Assembly: GCF_003254395.2 (NCBI RefSeq)
Contig: NC_037644.1
Coordinates: 10,086,086-10,150,085 of the forward strand
From: Apis mellifera
Lineage: Eukaryota > Arthropoda > Insecta > Hymenoptera > Apidae
Length of the DNA stretch: 64,000 nt
Direction: 5' to 3'
The notes beneath the pieces were generated by a model. It saw only the letters and a list, made by a program, of their open reading frames with translations. It was not told the origin of the DNA and ran no database searches. Of the stretch, positions 24,541 to 36,780 are shown piece after piece. Each line of letters opens with the position of its first letter. Positions within the stretch are counted from its first letter, which is position 1. Made by a program: the position numbers and the translations under genes.

Positions 24541-24990
24541 AACCATCCACAGAAAATAGAAATGGCACTTTTTTTTACTCGAATGATTTATTCGGTTCCA
24601 TATCGCTATAAGTTTGTAATTTTTTGGAAGATAAAAGCAGTGGTTTCCAAGTTATAATATTCGAACCTAGATTTGGAAAATTTTTTGAAAGAGTTTAATA
24701 AAAATTATTAAAAATTCTTCGATCTTCTTTAATCTTTTTTCCTTATTACAATTTATTATTTGTTCTTGATGGAATATCAAGAGAAAAAGCAATTAGATTA
24801 ATATTTGTAAAGAATATTGAAAGAAAATTCGATTTTTTTCTAATACAGAAAAATTTGTTTGCTAAACTTCAAGTAGAATCACAAATTTTTCTATCAATAT
24901 ACTATTAAAAACTGCTTAAAATATTATTCTCTAAATCATATCTACGTATTACTAAATTCATTTTTGAAATACCCTTTGTTGCTCTCCTTT
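24541..24990. other. AT-rich DNA, nothing seen
   Basis: Low GC, homopolymer runs, no coding-like segment. Confidence 0.6.
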
Positions 24991-24994
24991 TGTT

Positions 24995-25207
24995 GAAGGA
25001 AGGGAGGAAAAAGCAGTCGGTGGTTTCGCCGGTGTATCGCACGGCTATGGCCGTGGCTCAGATAAAAAAGCGAATTACATTAGTGTAGTACACGCGAGAG
25101 TCCACTATGTTTTCTGCCTGCCCGATGACGACCACTCAACTTTCCCAACCTGGGTTAAGCGTCAATTCTTCCCGTGCCTAAAAACCGTCCTGCAACACCA
25201 TAGATAG
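24995..25207 (+). other. Open segment without ATG, possible exon or chance
   Basis: Seventy codons are open from GAA at 24995 to a TAG at 25205, with varied composition (for example GGFAGVSHGYGRGSDKK, then HARVHYVFCLPDDDHSTF). There is no ATG in frame, so it could only be an internal or terminal exon. The pyrimidine-rich DNA at 24970-24992 ends in TTGAAG, a possible but weak acceptor. It lies in a CpG-rich island where chance open frames are common. The family is not recognised. Confidence 0.15.
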
Positions 25208-25460
25208 ATGTCTAGCGACGTCCACGTTCGTATCTCGATGGGTTCCCAGTAACCGCGAGGTCAACACTCACATCGGGACATGTTTGGTCGATGAGAAAAC
25301 CGGGCATGTCGGAAAAGAAACATAATGACGGAAGGATCTTGGCCGGACGCATTTACGTCCGCCACGTACACCTGCGCATACCTCACCCTTCCTTTTTTTT
25401 CCACCACGAATTCCCCGCACGAGCGAACACCGGCTTAGCCAGTCCCCCCTATGCGTGTAT
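25208..25460. other. GC-rich non-coding DNA
   Basis: Continuation of the island that starts at about 25000. A minus-strand frame (25268-25528) is Arg/Lys/Gly-rich and without motif. Confidence 0.35.
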
Positions 25461-25820
25461 GTAGATTTCGTCTTCGAATTTTCTTCGATTCTTCTTCTTT
25501 CTCTTCGATGAAATCGAACAGGATGCAATCATCAAGAAGTGTAGATAGGTTTGATTCTCCTTCCTTTTTGATTCGAGACAAGTCAAGATTCAAGTTATTG
25601 AATAAATAAATGATCATAATAATAACAAGTAATATCCTTTCTGATTTTCCTTCTTTTTTTCTTTTTTTTTTTACGAATGATTGAGAATTGAATCGAGAAA
25701 AAGAATAAAGAGTAAAGAGGAGATGATAAAAACTGGTAGATGAAATGGATTAGATTATTCGAGAGAAAGAGAGGAGGAAGAAAAAAAGGAATCTATCTTT
25801 TTATTTATATATTATGGTGT
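25461..25820. other. Low-complexity AT-rich DNA
   Basis: TTC/TTCTT-rich segment at 25470-25510, then A/G-rich segment to 25800. No gene. Confidence 0.55.
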
Positions 25821-26115
25821 GTCTGTCTGGCGTAAGTCTGCTGTCATCGAGGAGTGTCACGCGATTACGCGAGAGCTGTTACGGGGAATTAAGTGTCGGG
25901 ATAATGAGCACGGATGACCCGGCGGCTGTTAGCCAGGTATTTGGTTACTCCGGCCTCGTGGGTCAGCATGGTCGTCAGCGATTTTAGGCCGACCTACGGA
26001 AGATGTTGCTGAATCACGCGAGTACGTAATACGCGATGTTCGTAAATCAATTTGCTCCCCCCGTGTTTTGCGCCACGATTCCGTTCCACGATCGCGCTTG
26101 CTTTCATCGAGATGA
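25821..26115. other. CpG-rich island
   Basis: Mixed-base, CpG-dense DNA (GTCTGGCGTAAGTCTGC near 25826 to GATCGCGCTTGC near 26090). No coding frame with known motif. Possible conserved regulatory DNA. Confidence 0.35.
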
Positions 26116-27365
26116 AAGATGGAACGTATATACGTAAATATACTGTACTTTGAATATTGGAAATGGTTAAGTGGTAAATCGAGAAATGTAATATCTGGGC
26201 GTGTACCTAGACTTGTTACTTTTTATGAAAGGAAAATTGAAATTTATACATATGCTATAAGTTAAGTAAATTTGTTTTGAAGATTTTTCATTGTATGAAA
26301 AAAAAGAAAAATTTATTTTGATCTGATAGAACAAGGTACTTGGTATAATTCGAGTAACTTGGTTTAAATCTATCGGGATTTTATGTATTTTTTTCTTGGA
26401 GACAAGGTCTTCCATAAATCGTGGACACTTTCGAAAAGTTTTGTGTCGCAGTGTTGGAAAAGTAATTACCATTCTCTTTCCATTTTCCCTTTCATTTTTT
26501 CCCTTTCACCTTCTTCGATGGTTAAGTATAGGTCAAAAGATTGGCCAATCAGACTAATAACATAAACTGATCGACGACATCGAAATAAATAAACTGTGAC
26601 AAAATACTTTATAAGAAGAATTCTTCTTTTGCTTTAGAGTGTTGGCAACTCTTGGATGAATTTTTTTTTTTACAATTTAAATTATATTTTTAATTTTAAA
26701 ATTTTAATTCGTATATTAAATTGTATGTAAATTATATTAAATATAAAAAAAAGTAGAGACAGAAGAAATGTAATTGAACAATTATTGGAATATTCGATTG
26801 AAAAACGATTTTTTAATTTTGAAATTGGTTTCATTAAGAATCAAATTTGAAAATTCTTCTTTGCACAATATGCATTTATACGATCATAATTAAGAAATCG
26901 GCTAAATAAAAATGTTTGGATCAACGATTATACTCCATTCAATTATTTCTCTTTAAATAATTAACGAGCAAAACGTATCGTTTATTATTGGATATTTTTC
27001 TCACGTGTAAACGAAGATCGTAAAAAGAAGAAAAAAAAAAAATCAACTTACCTTAAGCCCCATAATATCTACATTCTTCTCTTTTTATTTTTATCATTCC
27101 ATACAACTTCAAACGCTAAGTTTTTTATCTCACTGCACCAGAGATTTCCCCATTGCTAAAGTAGATTAATTCACAAAGAGAGAAAAAAGAAGGAAAAAAA
27201 AAACCTACGCTCCAAGATATTCCACAGAAATGAAATAAACCAAGAAAATATTACTTAGAGAAGAAACTAAAAAAAGAAGAAAAAGGAAAAAAAAAAGAAT
27301 AAATAAGAACGCTCAAGAGTCAGTTTAATTTATAGGAAGTTAGTTATCTTAATCATACACGGAGG
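26116..27365. other. AT-rich plain, nothing seen
   Basis: Low GC with several A-runs (27020-27045, 27180-27300). No coding-like segment. Confidence 0.6.
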
Positions 27366-27714
27366 TAGAAAAGTGGAACGGGCCGCGCGAGCCTCGTTAT
27401 AATCTCGCGGTCAGCTCCTGTTTATCTGTAAGTGCATGACGCCATGCCAATTTAGATACCGGTTGACAGTAATCGATGCCGTAAACTTAGCCTCCCCGCT
27501 CGAAGAAGTTTCAAAATATGTAGCCACCGATGCAATATTTTCCTTATTTTATAACGATAATTTCATTCGTACGCACGAATGTGGATCCCAAACAACCTCT
27601 TTCCCCCTACCCCCTCCCCTCCGTCTATTCGATGCCAAGTAGAAGTAGAAAAATCGAAATGGTTGGCTCCTCGTTCATTTCGACGTCATTTTCTTAATCT
27701 TTGAAATTATGATA

Positions 27715-27718
<4 letters not shown>

Positions 27719-27752
<34 letters not shown>

Positions 27753-27760
27753 AGAGAGAG
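27719..27760 (+). repeat. (GA)n microsatellite
   Basis: Thirteen or more uninterrupted GA units, then interrupted GAAAGA/GAGA units to 27760. Confidence 0.9.
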
Positions 27761-28814
27761 ACGGTTTTGGTTCTCGTTAATTGATCCGGTATTTGGATTT
27801 GATTATTTTGCCGTATTACGTATCACGCGTATTGGTGGAATTTCCTTTGGCTTCGAGCCAGGATCGGGATCCATGCGATTTTACCGAGATAAATTCGAAG
27901 ATCGGAAGAAACATATGTACGGTTGATATATTACACGAGTATATTTATCGTTGTGTTATGAAGAGATTAGAGATTTTAGATGATAACACGTGTAATATGT
28001 GTAAATTAATAAGAGACGGAGTATAATAGTTTTGGGATTGGATTTCTTCCGTTCGACAGATTTGAGGGATTCGGGAAGAAACCAGTTCTTCGAAGAATAT
28101 CTTTCGTTTAACTGTCAAGATGAAAGGATATTCTCGATTGTTCCTAATTCCTAATTGGAAAACGAAAGTAAAGATATCACATTCTTTTTTTTCGATTTCT
28201 ATTTTCTAACAATTTCATAATTAACTTAATAACACTGAATATCTTCGTATATCTATACGAATCTTTTGAATTCTTTATATTCGAATAATTTTACAATTTT
28301 AAAATTAATTATTATTAAATCTAATAATTCAGATAACGAAAGATGCCATGCTTAATCCAAAATTTCCCTCGTACAAGTTTTTATCTCGAATGAACCATCT
28401 GGAAATCGGTTACTTCTTCTTTCCCACCCAATTTTCAGAAATCGCGTTTCGAATCGCGAAATTTTTCTCCCATAATGTATCTCCGCAAACGAATTGTTCA
28501 TCTTAAAGCTGGACGTTTCCGCAATTGTCTGTCGAGGAAGCAATCTTCGAAAGCGTGAACGTTCCGAGATTATTTGTCAACGGCATTTCCGAGCCGGATT
28601 CTTCTCTCGTCTGCGATCCGAGGAGGAAACTGTTCGAAACGAAACGAGTGACGAACGTTCAGACGATGACGATAATCGGCGGCGGAAGTCGAGGAACGAT
28701 CTCTTGACAGTGAACGAGGCCGGCACTTAACGTTGATGGGGAATTGATTGAAATTCTATTTCGCTTGGACGCCTGTAATGGATGTTTCGTTTCGAACGTT
28801 TGTTTTCTACGATC

Positions 28815-28833
28815 GGGGGGGAGAAGGGGAGGG
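28815..28833 (+). other. G-quadruplex-type motif
   Basis: A run of seven G, AGAA, four G, A, three G. The seven-G run can supply two tracts, giving four G3+ tracts with short loops. Sits in a GC-rich island. Confidence 0.5.
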
Positions 28834-28983
28834 AAGCGTTCGATGATTTATGCCGCGATTAACGCGATTTCGAGAGGAGGAAGGAAAAAATAAAAAAAAA
28901 ATAAAAAATAAGAGGAACGAGTCCGCCGAGTTACGCTGAGAAATTGCTGAGTAATAGTTAACGCCGGTTAGATGATTTTAGAA

Positions 28984-29005
28984 TGTGTGTGTATGTGTGT
29001 GTGTA
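28984..29005 (+). repeat. (GT)n microsatellite
   Basis: About ten GT units interrupted by one TA. Confidence 0.85.
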
Positions 29006-29567
29006 TATTTAAATTTACTTACCACTCACTTCTGTGATACATTGTGAAATCGGTAGTCAAAGATGATCAATTTCGCCATCGATCATAATTATATTTTTTA
29101 ATGGGAAAGTGAAAGGTTGTTATTTGGATTAATTGGAAAAATGTTTTTGATACGATTGGTGTTTGCGTTTGAATTTTTTTCTTCTTCTTCTTTTTGCCAT
29201 TGTGACAGCCTTTTTTTTTAATTTATTCGCGATTGAACGATGTATTAATATTTTCTTCGTTGAAGTGTTTGGCATTCTTCGCGAATCGGTATTCGAAAAA
29301 TGATATTAAAATATTTGATTCTTATTATTCTTGCGGGATTATAGAGACACGTGCAGATTAAATACAAGAAATCGTATTTGCTTGTACGTATAAATCATGG
29401 TAGGGAACATGAAAATCCGAGACGAGAATCGCATAAAATTGCATATAATTGCAAATTACAAATCAAAGGAGTGAGAAAATTTGCAATTTAATTTGTAATT
29501 TCAAATTTAATTAACTAAATAACATATGTACGTGGCAAATAAAAATTATCATATGTTTTTCTATTAG
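29006..29567. other. AT-rich DNA ahead of a possible exon
   Basis: No gene seen. If the small exon at 29568 is real this is upstream intron, ending in ATGTTTTTCTATTAG. Confidence 0.5.
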
Positions 29568-29641
29568 CAACAAGAAAATCTGTACCAGCGTAATGACATC
29601 ATGCACAGAAGAGGTTATGATATATACCAAGCGAATAAAAT
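29568..29641 (+). CDS. Candidate 74-bp internal exon, unidentified gene
   Basis: A short segment is bounded by TTTTTCTATTAG and a consensus-like donor GTAAGCAT. It is open in two of three frames. The frame compatible with the exon that ends at 15358 reads 24 codons (starting QQENLYQRNDIM, then HRRGYDIYQANK) plus two bases of a split codon. GC content is above that of the flanking DNA. The length fits a small internal exon. The evidence is moderate: short segments of this kind arise by chance, and the family is not recognised. If real, it leaves in phase 2, which fits the acceptor at 54268. Confidence 0.3.
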
Positions 29642-30292
29642 GTAAGCATAATTTTTATTTTGAACTTGGTAATCGCGTGATAACCTAAAATTAATTCACG
29701 ATTTACGTAGACTAAATATTATTTTTTTTTAAGCGTATATTTTATTGAAATTGAAACAGATTTTTTGCTAATACTGATGATATTGCAAAACCATCGATTA
29801 CATTTATCTATTAATCACCATCAACGTTAAACTACATGAGTTATTATTTAAATGATTATTTGTTATCAAAAAAAAAAAGAAAACTTTATCGATCGCTGTG
29901 AAAATTAACTAATCGAACATTCTTGTTTCTAAATTAGCACTTGTAATATTTCCAATAATATACGATACAAGTCACAGAGGGCGCTCTTAAGTAACGTCTC
30001 GAAGCCTTTCTCAGCCATGCAAACTTAACTTAATCTCTTAAGGGATGAATTTATATGTTATAAAATCAGAGGAAGGAATGAATGCATTCTCTAGTTTGAA
30101 ATCGTAAGATATATATCCATGAACGTGAAAAAGACAAAGATAAATATAATTAAAGAAATATATTTTGAAATTTTATACCTTTTATTTAATACGATCATTT
30201 CTATTTCATAAAATCTGCTTGGATCGAAGAAAGATTAAACTACATACGTGCCAATGTTGTTATACTATTTCTGCCAAGTTAGACGTTTCAAC
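29642..30292. other. AT-rich DNA, nothing seen
   Basis: No coding-like segment or structured repeat. A slightly less AT-rich stretch lies at 29960-30040. Confidence 0.5.
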
Positions 30293-30530
30293 GACCGGGA
30301 TTTTTCCAATGGAAGAAGAACGCAATTTGGCCGCACGATATTTTGAAACTACGCAACGAAGGACTTCGTTTCAACGATGTCCAAGCGAAATTAGACTCAT
30401 CCAATGACACTGACCGGGATTTTTCCAGCGAAAGCAACGACGCACTTGCTCGATCATCCTCTAAATATTTTCAAGTATTACTAGCCTAGCTCGTCAACAA
30501 CATCTAAACGAAATTAGATTCATACTCGTT
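30270..30530 (+). repeat. ~120-bp imperfect tandem duplication
   Basis: GACCGGGATTTTTCCA occurs at 30293 and again at 30412. GCGAAATTAGACTCAT at 30385 is matched by ACGAAATTAGATTCAT at 30508. The spacings are 119 and 123 bp, so two diverged copies of a ~120-bp unit lie head to tail. The duplication adjoins a region with coding-like minus-strand frames and may be part of an old decayed element. Confidence 0.65.
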
Positions 30531-30870
30531 ATACTCGTTTACAGAACGGCTCGCTGTTTGGTTAATTTTATAGAGAAATTGTGAAATTGGAGGAATTCTT
30601 ATTTGCAAGATTTGTTGCACAATGTTACGAGGCAACGGACGTTTTTCGAATTCCTGGTAACGTGCGTGGAATTTCGATACCCGTAAAAATATTCTGCGGT
30701 TGCATGCTTGCACAACACACTTCCCGATATTCGTGAGGGGTCAATGCTTGATAAATCATGCGCGGTTTGACGCACTTGCAACAACAATATATATTCATCA
30801 CCGTTGAAAGAGAAGTAACGTGCCAATGAATATTAAAAGCCCATCCAAAAGGATTGCCTTTTGTTCTCAT
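30504..30870 (-). pseudogene. Possible decayed coding remnant
   Basis: All three minus-strand frames are open over long parts of this 370-bp interval (30504-30713, 30599-30826, 30625-30870), and their composition is more varied than that of the surrounding DNA. That could mean a frameshifted coding relic, or only a locally stop-poor strand. No transposase, reverse transcriptase or other motif was recognised. Low confidence. Confidence 0.15.
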
Positions 30871-30899
30871 TGTAACACTTCATCAGAACAAAAAATTGC

Positions 30900-31470
30900 A
30901 AACAATTCGAGACTATTTGCAGCATTGTAATATTATTCTTTTAACAAGGTAATGAGGTGCCAGCTATGTTATTTGAAGTTTAACCATTGTATTCTTAGAG
31001 AAGACACTAGCCACATAAACGATTACCAGAAACGAATTTTTTCTTTCTTTTTTTTTTTTTTTTTTTTTCCCAGACTCTACATATTTGTAAAGTATACCAA
31101 TGGGTCATCGACTTCTCACGACTTATCTCTTTTTTCCAACCAAGATTCCTTGGAAATGATATACCATTAGATACATTAATAATATCTTAATATCTAGATC
31201 CAAGTTTATAATTAGATTTACTAATTTGTATTTGAATAATTTACTTAGAATTAAGAATAGGTTGCATTGATCTAAGATTTTAGATCATTTATATTTCTGC
31301 TTAGCTTCGATTAAATCCGGATCTTACCTTCTCTTCTCAACAAAGTATCAATATTAATAATATTAATAATATTAGATGCAAATTAGATTGTGAAAACTTT
31401 TAGATCAACGTCTAGAGATCGACGTTTTCTTCTTTCCATCAATCGATCAATACGAGTAACAAAAATAATT
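30900..31470. other. AT-rich DNA, nothing seen
   Basis: Includes a long T-tract at 31036-31068 and a TAATATTAATAAT-type run near 31350. No gene. Confidence 0.6.
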
Positions 31471-31693
31471 CCGCGATTTCGCCGTTTCAACAGGCGCACT
31501 CGCGTGCGTTGGTCAGAGTTCAAATCAAGCCGGACGAGATAGGAATGGCGACACCGATAAATCGTCGCGGTTCACCGCGATAAACGTTCGCTGCCTTCGT
31601 CTTTCTCTCCTCTTTTTCCAGCGGGGTATCGCTCACGTACACAGACCACAGATTTGGTAAACAAATTATTCTCCGGAGCGGAGTGGCCGAACA

Positions 31694-31730
<37 letters not shown>

Positions 31731-32060
31731 TCGTGCTCTCCTCGCGAGAAACGAGGAGATTACGCCGAGGCAGGCTGCGGTTTCGACGGATAATGATTCC
31801 GCTAGATAGCGCGCGGAACGTACGACGACATCGCGAACGTTTGAAATTTTAATAAGCCGCGCGTTTTTTGCGCGGCCAGGAATCGAAGACTATGCTCGTC
31901 CAGAGCTGAGGAGAATTTTAAATAAGTTGGGGGCCGAGTGTGCACGGTGGCTCGCTCGCGAAAGTATTCGAACCGTGAATACAACTGTTGAGGATGAAAG
32001 TATGCGTGTTTGGCCTGAAAGTGCTGTTGTAATTAACGTAACGCACGAGTATCGAGAGGC
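31471..32060. other. GC-rich island with splice-like sites and (CT)n
   Basis: CpG-rich. It has two acceptor-like sites, CCGTTTCAACAG ending at 31493 and CTCCTCTTTTTCCAG ending at about 31620. After the first, one frame reads 29 codons to TAA at 31581 and another reads 16 codons to TAG at 31540 (phase-compatible with an exon ending in phase 2). Neither has other support, so I do not call an exon. A (CT)n tract spans 31695-31730. Confidence 0.3.
31695..31730 (+). repeat. (CT)n microsatellite
   Basis: Two blocks of CT units separated by a single TT interruption. Confidence 0.9.
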
Positions 32061-33530
32061 CGATGCATTAGAGTTTTTTTTCTTTTTTCTTTTTTCTTTT
32101 TTTTTTTTAAGAGAATTCTCCCCGAAAGGAAGGATGAGATGAATTCTTGATGTTGTTGAAAATGAAAATTTTTAGCGATAATAATAATTGGTGTGCAATT
32201 AGCTTCTATGCTAATTATGGAACTATATTAGATATCTTGTACATTCTTTTTTTTTTAGAAAAAGTCGATGTTAATTTTTATAACGTGTATACTTGTTATT
32301 TTATTTTAGAATGGTGATTATATATTAAAAATTGTAATAACTATAAAACGTTGAAAGTATTCGAATGAGTATGTGAATATTGTAATTAAATTTAAAAAAA
32401 TTCGTAGAGATTCTAAGTACTTCTCTTATATTAATTTATTAATTTAATCCATTTTTTTTTAGAGCAAGAATTATTCTTAATATATATATAGTGCTTAATA
32501 AAATTTGTCAAAGAAGAAATGGAAAATAATCGCAATTAAAATTTGAAGTAAGGAACAATGAAGGAAGAATGTTATTATTTCATTTATTCACGATATTTTT
32601 CACGTTGCTTCCTATAGGTCACGTCGTAGAAACTTTTACCTAGGTTTAAAACGCGAAAAGTGATATATGATGCCCGCATAGAGTGCAAAGATCGACGCTC
32701 TGACAACACATTCTACATTTTTCTGACATACACACCGACGATTTATTTTCTCTTTCGGAGTACGATGACTCGACGATGACAAAAGACATTTTTTTTTTTT
32801 TCTTTTTACGATTCCGAACGACGAAATCTTGTCCTTTCCTTTTCTTATTTTCGCATAAAAGTGTATCATATCTCGTTATTTTTATTTCTAACTTCTTTTT
32901 CGTTCACATTTTAAACGTATCCTTTCTTTAAATACTAATTTTGACAAATAAAATAAAATTCACATTGAATTCATATTCATTTTTTGTAATGTATTAATTA
33001 TTTCATTTAAATGAATTTAATTATATCTATATATATATAATTTGATTATTTTCTTCCAAATATTTTATGTACAATATTTTTCACTGTAAATTTTATTTGA
33101 TATGTTTACTTTCTCGTGTCTACCTTTACAATGGAAATTAATATTATTTCCATTCATTGACATTTGCACTTTGAGCAATTATTTAATCAAAAGAAATATT
33201 CGAGGAAACTATTCTTACACTTGTGATAATTGAATATGGATATGAATATATACAATCTCATTTCCATAAACTTTTTCATCCTCGAAAAAAAAAAAAAAAA
33301 CAAATCGAACGAACTTACAAAAGAAAATGATCTATCTTTTAAATTATTCAACGAACTGCTCAATCTCGTTTTTTCCCTCGTTTAATCATACCATTAGCAA
33401 ACTATTTAAAAATTATCCAATTTTAAAACTCGAATGTATCATAATTTCATATTTCTAATTGAACGACAAAATATACAATGTCCTATAATAAACGCAAGAT
33501 TATTCGGATTGAATAACCAAGAATTTTAAT
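32061..33530. other. AT-rich plain, nothing seen
   Basis: Starts with a pyrimidine-rich patch at 32072-32110, then low-GC DNA. A small GC-richer patch at 32610-32770 shows no coding. Confidence 0.6.
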
Positions 33531-33534
33531 ATAC

Positions 33535-33879
33535 CGGGTGTGCTTCAAAGTTCTCTCGACCAATGAAGAAAAAAGAAAAGTAAAAATCCACGATGATCCG
33601 AGAGAACGAGCTCGAATTCCAACTCGCGTGTGCGTCTTGAACAGTGGCCATCGTGTCGAATAAATTCGCGTGTTACACGGTGGCCAAGACTGTGCACGAG
33701 TGGGTGAACACGCGCGCGCTAACGAGTTATGTCTGTCGCCGGCGATATAAACGATACTGCACGAGCAATAAAGTGCATCGATAAAAACGCGGACCGATTA
33801 ATGTGCAAAATAGAAGTTGTCTCGATAACGATTAGTGGTTCACTGGATACCAGTCCGAAGCGAAAAGTCCCCTCTCCTC

Positions 33880-33918
<39 letters not shown>

Positions 33919-33920
33919 GA
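33535..33920. other. CpG island ending in (CT)n
   Basis: CpG-rich with GCGCGCGC at about 33711-33718. A short frame from ATG at 33729 runs into the (CT)n microsatellite at 33886-33919. The segment could be a promoter or untranslated exon, without direct proof. Confidence 0.3.
33886..33919 (+). repeat. (CT)n microsatellite
   Basis: Near-perfect CT units with one TT interruption. Confidence 0.9.
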
Positions 33921-35690
33921 TTAAAAAAATTGAATATTAGTGAACCGGTAAACTCTGGAATTATGCATCAACCGATTATAGTATATGATGAATTTATTTT
34001 CAGTTGCTGTACCGTATTTATTTTTTTGGTTGAATCTTTGAGATCGATAAACAATTTAGAAAGGTTTCTCGAGAATTTGAATTTTATTTTATGTATTTAA
34101 TTTTTTGTAATTTTAAATTTTACAATTTTATTTTTATTGATGAATAATAAAGAGATTATACGATATTTTTCAAAGTTTTACAAGACGAGGTATATTAAAC
34201 AAGTGTCTCTGTTTGATTTATCGAATTCAGATGTATCCAGTGTAATTCTTCAAATGATTCGGTGAATGGACGTATTCTCCATCTTTTATTTCACGAATGA
34301 ATTTTAAACACGCAATGTCAATCGAGAAAATAATGCCATTTGTCATTCATGAAATGCAAACGGCATTAAGAAGCCCGGAAAAACATCGGGCAATTAGCCG
34401 TAAATCAAAATGGCGCGAGTTGGTGACTGCTTGTGTTTAATGTCGATGCTGGTAATTTACATTGACTCGCTCTTTCCACCGATTTTACACCCTTTGATAT
34501 TGGCGAACAATGTTGTAATATTGCCAGGATATTGAGAAAATAGGTCTGGAAATTTGATTAAAATGTTCAAGGATTTATTGAAAATTTTTTTTTTTGCTAG
34601 AATTGTAGATATGTGTTTTTGAATACATATAGAATTGGAATAAATCGAGACTATTTGAAAAAAAAAAAAATATTGTCTATCTAAACAGATTTAACGTGCA
34701 ATCATTGTAAGATTATAATCGTCGAGTTGCAATAAGAAATTTTATATATTTAATCTTGAATTTATTTATTTATAAATGAAAAATCTATTTTACGTAAAAC
34801 CAAAAATCTTTTAATTAAAAGAAGAATCGTGAAAAATCTATCGTTATAGTTGATCGATATAATAATTTTCCGTTTCTTGCAAATTTCAAATTTCGAAAAC
34901 TATCGATATTTTTATTATCAAACTTCAAGGAAAAAATTTTTGTTTTTAAGAAATACCCATAAAACACCCGGCACCGGTAATAAAATCGAATAGAATCATC
35001 GCTAAGTAGCCTATAACCAAATAATCCAATTCAACTTCATAATCTACTTACCAACTTCCTCTAAGAGCTTTCAACTTCGAATACCCGCTAAGTACACCTG
35101 AACCTCTACCATTCGAATTTTCAATACGTACTTACAAACACAAGTTTTCACGCTTTTCGCGCATATCGTCTTTCTAATTACAAACAATCCTATAAATAAC
35201 TGAATTGAAATCAAAGATACCTTTTCCTTTCGTATCGATTATCGTTACATTTGAGGAAACGAACAAAGATGCGATCTAATTTTTTGGATTTGAATTTTCA
35301 TTTCGTAATTTCCATACTTTGAATCATTTATTAGACCGATTAGTCTATAATTCTATTGAAAACAACATTCAATACGTTGTTGATCGAAATTTACATTTAC
35401 TGCAATATTAATTCAATTAATAGTTTTTTTCATAAATTATATCTTTGTCCTTTAAGTTCTACCAACAACAAATTTTTTTACATTCTAAATTCTCATTCTC
35501 GAATTTAATATCAAAGTACAATTTACTGTAATAAACTATATTGAATGAAATGACATATAAAAAAATTGTCATAAAACATTAATAGAACTTTGGTTAAAAG
35601 ACAAATATAATCATGAAATGATTTGTTAAAAATTAATCATTTCACATGATCGATAACTTAACCCTACATTCTTTTTCCCAAATTTTCCCC
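33921..35690. other. AT-rich plain, nothing seen
   Basis: Low GC on both sides of a slightly richer patch at 34320-34500. No coding-like segment. Confidence 0.6.
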
Positions 35691-36160
35691 TCATCTTCAT
35701 CGATCATCGAGGGCTACTCTCATCATGGAAAATAAACGAGGCGTAATTTTCCGGCTCGACAATCGACGGCCATAAATATATACGGGGAAATTACACGTAA
35801 TTAGCACACCGGTATATACAAATTTCCGATTAAGTACGTGTAAACAGGGACTGTAATAAGCGGTGGACAGCCGCGTAAATACGAAAGTGTTTCCACGGTA
35901 GGACCGATACGCGTTTTAATGAACTCGAATTCTTTCAGGGCCGCGTACCGTTTCACCGTTAGCCTGGCATCGAGTCAACCGGTTTCCCTTATCACCGACT
36001 CGAAACCGAGAGACACTTATCTTAAACGTCGTTATCGTGCAGCGGTTCGTCAGCAATTTATTCGGTTTTCGCGAAAAGAAAAAGAAAAAGAAAAAGAATA
36101 ACTGTCGGCAGTCACGTGAGCCATAACCACGACACCATGTCTTCTCCGCGTGCGCGTCAT
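35691..36160. other. GC-rich island, weak acceptor and open frame
   Basis: CpG-rich block with a GAATTCTTTCAG acceptor-like site ending at about 35938. Two frames stay open for about 55-60 codons after it and both end in a Lys/Glu run translated from the GAAAAAGAAAAA repeat at 36074-36099. No motif, so no gene is called. Confidence 0.3.
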
Positions 36161-36780
36161 CTGTTCATTATAACAACGTTGTAAAAGACGATTCGAAATT
36201 AACTGTATCGATGAGAATAGAAATTGGAGAGATTTTTGAAGCGATACGTAGATTAATTTTGTCGAAAGATTTTGATTCATATTTTTTTTGGAATTTTGAT
36301 AAATTGTATTTTGATAATTGTATCATTGTACATTTAAATATAAATAGAATTTTATTATCCGTTTTTGCTTTTGTCCAATTTTTATCGTTTAAATTAACGT
36401 TCAATTAACGTTTACTTTTAGATGTATCGGCAAGTTCTTAGATAATATTTAGATGAACTTATAATGGATGAAAATCTTTATATTTTTTTTTTTGTTACTG
36501 GAAAAAATTCGAAGGGAATGTTACTTAACTCAATATTTCACATCAAATATAAGATTAATATATTTAATACTTCAATCCAATCAATTAAACTATATTCTGA
36601 ACAAATATTTCCTCTCCAAAAAATTAACAAGAAATTAACGCATTACTTACTTCACAAATATGCAATTAACAGACGACCTCTTTCAATCGAATCCATTAAA
36701 ATTACATCCCTTAAACTTCCTCAAAATAATAAACATTCTCTTCAAAAAAAAAAAAATAAAAATTAAAGAGCAAGAGACTT
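36161..36780. other. AT-rich DNA, nothing seen
   Basis: Low GC. The frame at 36464-36766 is Asn/Ile/Lys-rich, as expected from AT-rich DNA. Confidence 0.55.

Larger units (their letters stand above)
27366..28980. other. Mixed region: CpG patches, (GA)n, G-rich motif
   Basis: A CpG patch at 27370-27500 ends with a GTAAGT donor-like site at 27427 but no clear exon before it. A (GA)n tract lies at 27719-27760. The block at 28490-28980 is GC-rich, with a G-quadruplex-type motif at 28815-28833. Two overlapping plus-strand frames (28494-28730 and 28525-28707) look like chance products of this block. Confidence 0.4.

Noticed and set aside
33535..33560. CCGGGTGTGCTTC as a possible transposon terminus
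   Set aside because: No inverted partner was found and the sequence is short.
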